Assembly: GCA_947479455.1 (NCBI GenBank)
Contig: CANJZE010000013.1
Span: forward strand, 46,876 to 110,875
Reading direction: 5' to 3'
DNA from: Bacteroidota bacterium
Lineage (GTDB): Bacteria; Bacteroidota; Bacteroidia; Chitinophagales; LD1
DNA: 64,000 nucleotides
Position numbers and translations under genes: made by a program. This document shows, in pieces, positions 62,678 through 64,000 of this stretch. Within the stretch, counting starts at the first letter, position 1; each line of letters starts with the position of its first letter. Under the pieces are notes generated by a model, which was not told where the DNA came from, did not search any database, and saw only the letters and a list, made by a program, of their open reading frames with translations.

Positions 62678-63560
62678 TTTGTTTTTTTAAAAGCAAAAGG
62701 TATTCCTGTGGTGTAATTATTCTTTTGTTGTCTAATGCAAAACTCCTTCCTTTTTGTTTTTTGCTTGTAAAAGTGTCAAGTGAAAAACCATTATGATTAT
62801 TTTTTTTTGAACGGAGTTTATTTAGACTCCATTCAGCAATTAGTTTTTGAAAATAAATTGTCTGTGATTTATGTAATGACATTAAAGCAAAACTTTGCTT
62901 GCAAAGTTTTGTCAACTGCATAATTGAAAAGTCAAGACAGTTCGTGTCAGCAATGTTTGCATAAGGGCTGTTACCAAAATTTATTTTGTGGCTTTCAACT
63001 TTTGAAATGATTGGCTCAACTATTTTCCAATAGTTCAAAGTGTGTTGTTCGGTGATTGGATAAATGTTGTTGTCCAAATGAAAATCATAGTTGCCGAAAA
63101 AGACAAAGTCAATGTTGCTTTTAAATTTTGAACTTAAAATTTCGTCAATGTTGTCAATGCCTTGTTGCGTTTCAACTATCAAATTCAATTTGTATTTGTC
63201 GCCAAATTCATTTTGGAAAATTGTCAGGTCGTTACTGCTCTCAACTTTTGGAATAAAAACACTTTCAATGTTGTCGGCAAACTTGTGAAGCAATTCTTTG
63301 TCGTGTAGAAACTCGTTGCTCCGAATTGAATTTATCCGTAAACTAAATTTCTGGTCGGGTAAGTTTTGAATGATGTCGGCAAAGTCCTGTCTGGCTTTTG
63401 CTTTTAGGTCTGCTGTCAAGTCGGGATGTTGAACATCTTGAATGCTGTCTTCAATGTCAAGTAAAATTTTACACTTGCTGTCAGCAAGCGATTTGATAAG
63501 TCGGACTGTCGGCAATGGTTTGTAAGAGGGGATACATTGATATAAAGTGATACCTGTCAT
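62670..63560 (-). CDS. HpcH/HpaI aldolase / citrate lyase beta-like protein
   Basis: 296 residues. The TIM-barrel signatures are present: CKILLDIEDSIQDV (Asp/Glu of the metal site), FSLRINSIRS, VESVFIPKVES-type strand, LNLIVETQQGIDNIDEI, DFVFFGNYDFHLDN. Cytosolic. CitE-like enzymes cleave or form C-C bonds of acyl-CoA or oxo-acids with Mg. Coupling by overlap with an SGNH-like gene is unusual. Lys/Asn-rich and AT-leaning composition suggest recent acquisition; not measured. No citrate lyase alpha or gamma subunit nearby. Confidence 0.7.
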   Translation of the reverse strand: MTGITLYQCIPSYKPLPTVRLIKSLADSKCKILLDIEDSIQDVQHPDLTADLKAKARQDFADIIQNLPDQKFSLRINSIRSNEFLHDKELLHKFADNIESVFIPKVESSNDLTIFQNEFGDKYKLNLIVETQQGIDNIDEILSSKFKSNIDFVFFGNYDFHLDNNIYPITEQHTLNYWKIVEPIISKVESHKINFGNSPYANIADTNCLDFSIMQLTKLCKQSFALMSLHKSQTIYFQKLIAEWSLNKLRSKKNNHNGFSLDTFTSKKQKGRSFALDNKRIITPQEYLLLLKKQNG

Positions 63561-63619
63561 TTAGCATTTTTTGCCTTTGTTGCTGTTATCACCAACAACC
63601 TATTGAAAGGATAGCGGTT

Positions 63620-63868
63620 TCATTTTTCGCTTACAAATTTCATCGATTCCATTTCACTCTTTAGTTCTTTTAAAGTAGTTAGAATCTCTATTGTTATCGG
63701 ATTCGAATTCGAAATATTTTTTAATTCTTCTTCTCGCAACCCGAGTTTGGTATCTATATAACCTATAACCATGAAAAATGTAACTGTGACTATTATAATC
63801 AAGGGATAAGTAAAATAATAATTAGCCGTCAGGTACTGTGCCCAATTTTGGTGGAGTCTGTTCAACAA
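63620..63868 (-). CDS. small membrane/coiled-coil ORF running into the IS end
   Basis: 82 residues from TTG 63868; the only earlier codons before the TGA at 63875-63877 are CAC AGT, which lie in the IS terminal repeat. One hydrophobic helix (about 19-38) and a Glu/Lys-rich C-terminal helix. Because the open frame begins in the IS terminus, this is probably a gene whose 5' end was removed or replaced by the insertion. I would not trust the start. Confidence 0.4.
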   Translation of the reverse strand: MLNRLHQNWAQYLTANYYFTYPLIIIVTVTFFMVIGYIDTKLGLREEELKNISNSNPITIEILTTLKELKSEMESMKFVSEK

Positions 63869-64000
63869 ACTGTGTCAAAAATTAAATTTGATACAGCATG
63901 GAAGAAAAAAACAAAGAAGGATTCGACTTCAAGAAGTTTGAATCAGATGCCATTGAACAATTACGTTCAGGCAAAAAGTTAGAGGGTAAAGACGGCATTC
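63850..64000 (+). mobile_element. left end of an IS256-family insertion sequence
   Basis: GGAGTCTGTTCAACAAACTGTGTCAAA (quoted in short: GTCTGTTCAACAAACTGTGT) looks like an IS terminal inverted repeat directly before the transposase start. The exact boundary, target duplication and right end are outside reach. Confidence 0.5.
63898..64000 (+). CDS. IS256-family transposase, N-terminus only
   Basis: 34 codons before the window end, ATG 63898. The segment FESDAIEQLRSGKKLEGKDG matches the N-terminal start of Bacteroidota IS256 (Mutator-type) transposases, which precede the DDE core. Too short for certainty; the preceding TGTGTCAAA repeat supports it. Confidence 0.7.
   Translation, partial: MEEKNKEGFDFKKFESDAIEQLRSGKKLEGKDGI

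Overview
The window is a chromosomal segment from a member of the Bacteroidota. The evidence is five secreted proteins with type IX secretion (T9SS) C-terminal sorting domains (NPxxxxx...GxYxxxx...Kxxx type), a PorE-like T9SS envelope protein, several SusC/CarboxypepD-type TonB-dependent receptors, AT-leaning DNA, near absence of Shine-Dalgarno motifs, and a few TAnnTTTG-type -7 elements. I would not push the assignment below phylum from sequence reading alone. The segment is mostly ordinary core genome. The last 4 kb look accessory: repeats, orphan genes and an IS end.

Layout. 1-9.1 kb: an AlkB-type membrane hydroxylase cut by the window edge, then an envelope and metal block (TonB receptor + heavy-metal-associated protein, DUF2797, DUF4197, TSUP transporter, Cys-rich small protein + second TonB receptor). 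9.1-17.2 kb: FemAB-like acyltransferase, long-form GAPDH, PNGase F-like secreted protein, sigma-54 response regulator, secreted T9SS protein. 17.3-21.1 kb: polyphosphate block (Ppx/GppA, PPK1, a previously unlisted 42-residue lipoprotein, SixA). 21.2-31.9 kb: His-rich small protein + third TonB receptor, Calx-beta/lamin-tail and PQQ-sugar-dehydrogenase-like T9SS proteins, MtgA, exosortase-family protein, another T9SS protein. 32-42.6 kb: PlsC-like acyltransferase, CinA, XRE regulator, SRPBCC protein, then a cytochrome c maturation and respiration group (CcmE, CcmF, receiver protein, SCO, cytochrome c, lipoprotein, ferredoxin reductase). 42.6-47 kb: tRNA-Met, two tandem DUF6134-like proteins, FKBP isomerase, PorE-like protein and CrcB. 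47-51.5 kb: two PAS histidine kinases, the second broken by an in-frame TAG. 51.5-57.4 kb: DUF4294, acyl-CoA dehydrogenase, a probable deletion scar joining two truncated genes, outer-membrane barrel, sulfotransferase, DHFR. 57.4-64 kb: Ig-repeat/barrel protein, REP-like palindromes, an HTTM-like membrane pair, a CitE-like/SGNH pair and the left end of an IS256-family element.

How the genes work together. Three cassettes pair a TonB receptor with a small Cys- or His-rich exported protein, suggesting transition-metal handling. CcmE (Cys-type heme attachment, CxxxY), CcmF, SCO and a c-type cytochrome form a heme and copper delivery group. Ppx, PPK1 and SixA form a polyphosphate/phosphate-signalling group. 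PorE and the exosortase-family protein concern protein export and surface anchoring.

The most striking structure outside genes is a set of short tandem arrays with an exact 7-bp period, usually four or five units (about 28-35 bp). Their unit sequences differ from site to site, and they lie at gene boundaries at 9.06, 10.37, 36.46, 41.43, 44.48, 54.38 and 54.47 kb. One array is translated as part of a signal peptide. Nothing here is a proven new system; the best leads are the heptad arrays, the CitE/SGNH/HTTM island, the structured region before the XRE regulator, and the interrupted kinase.
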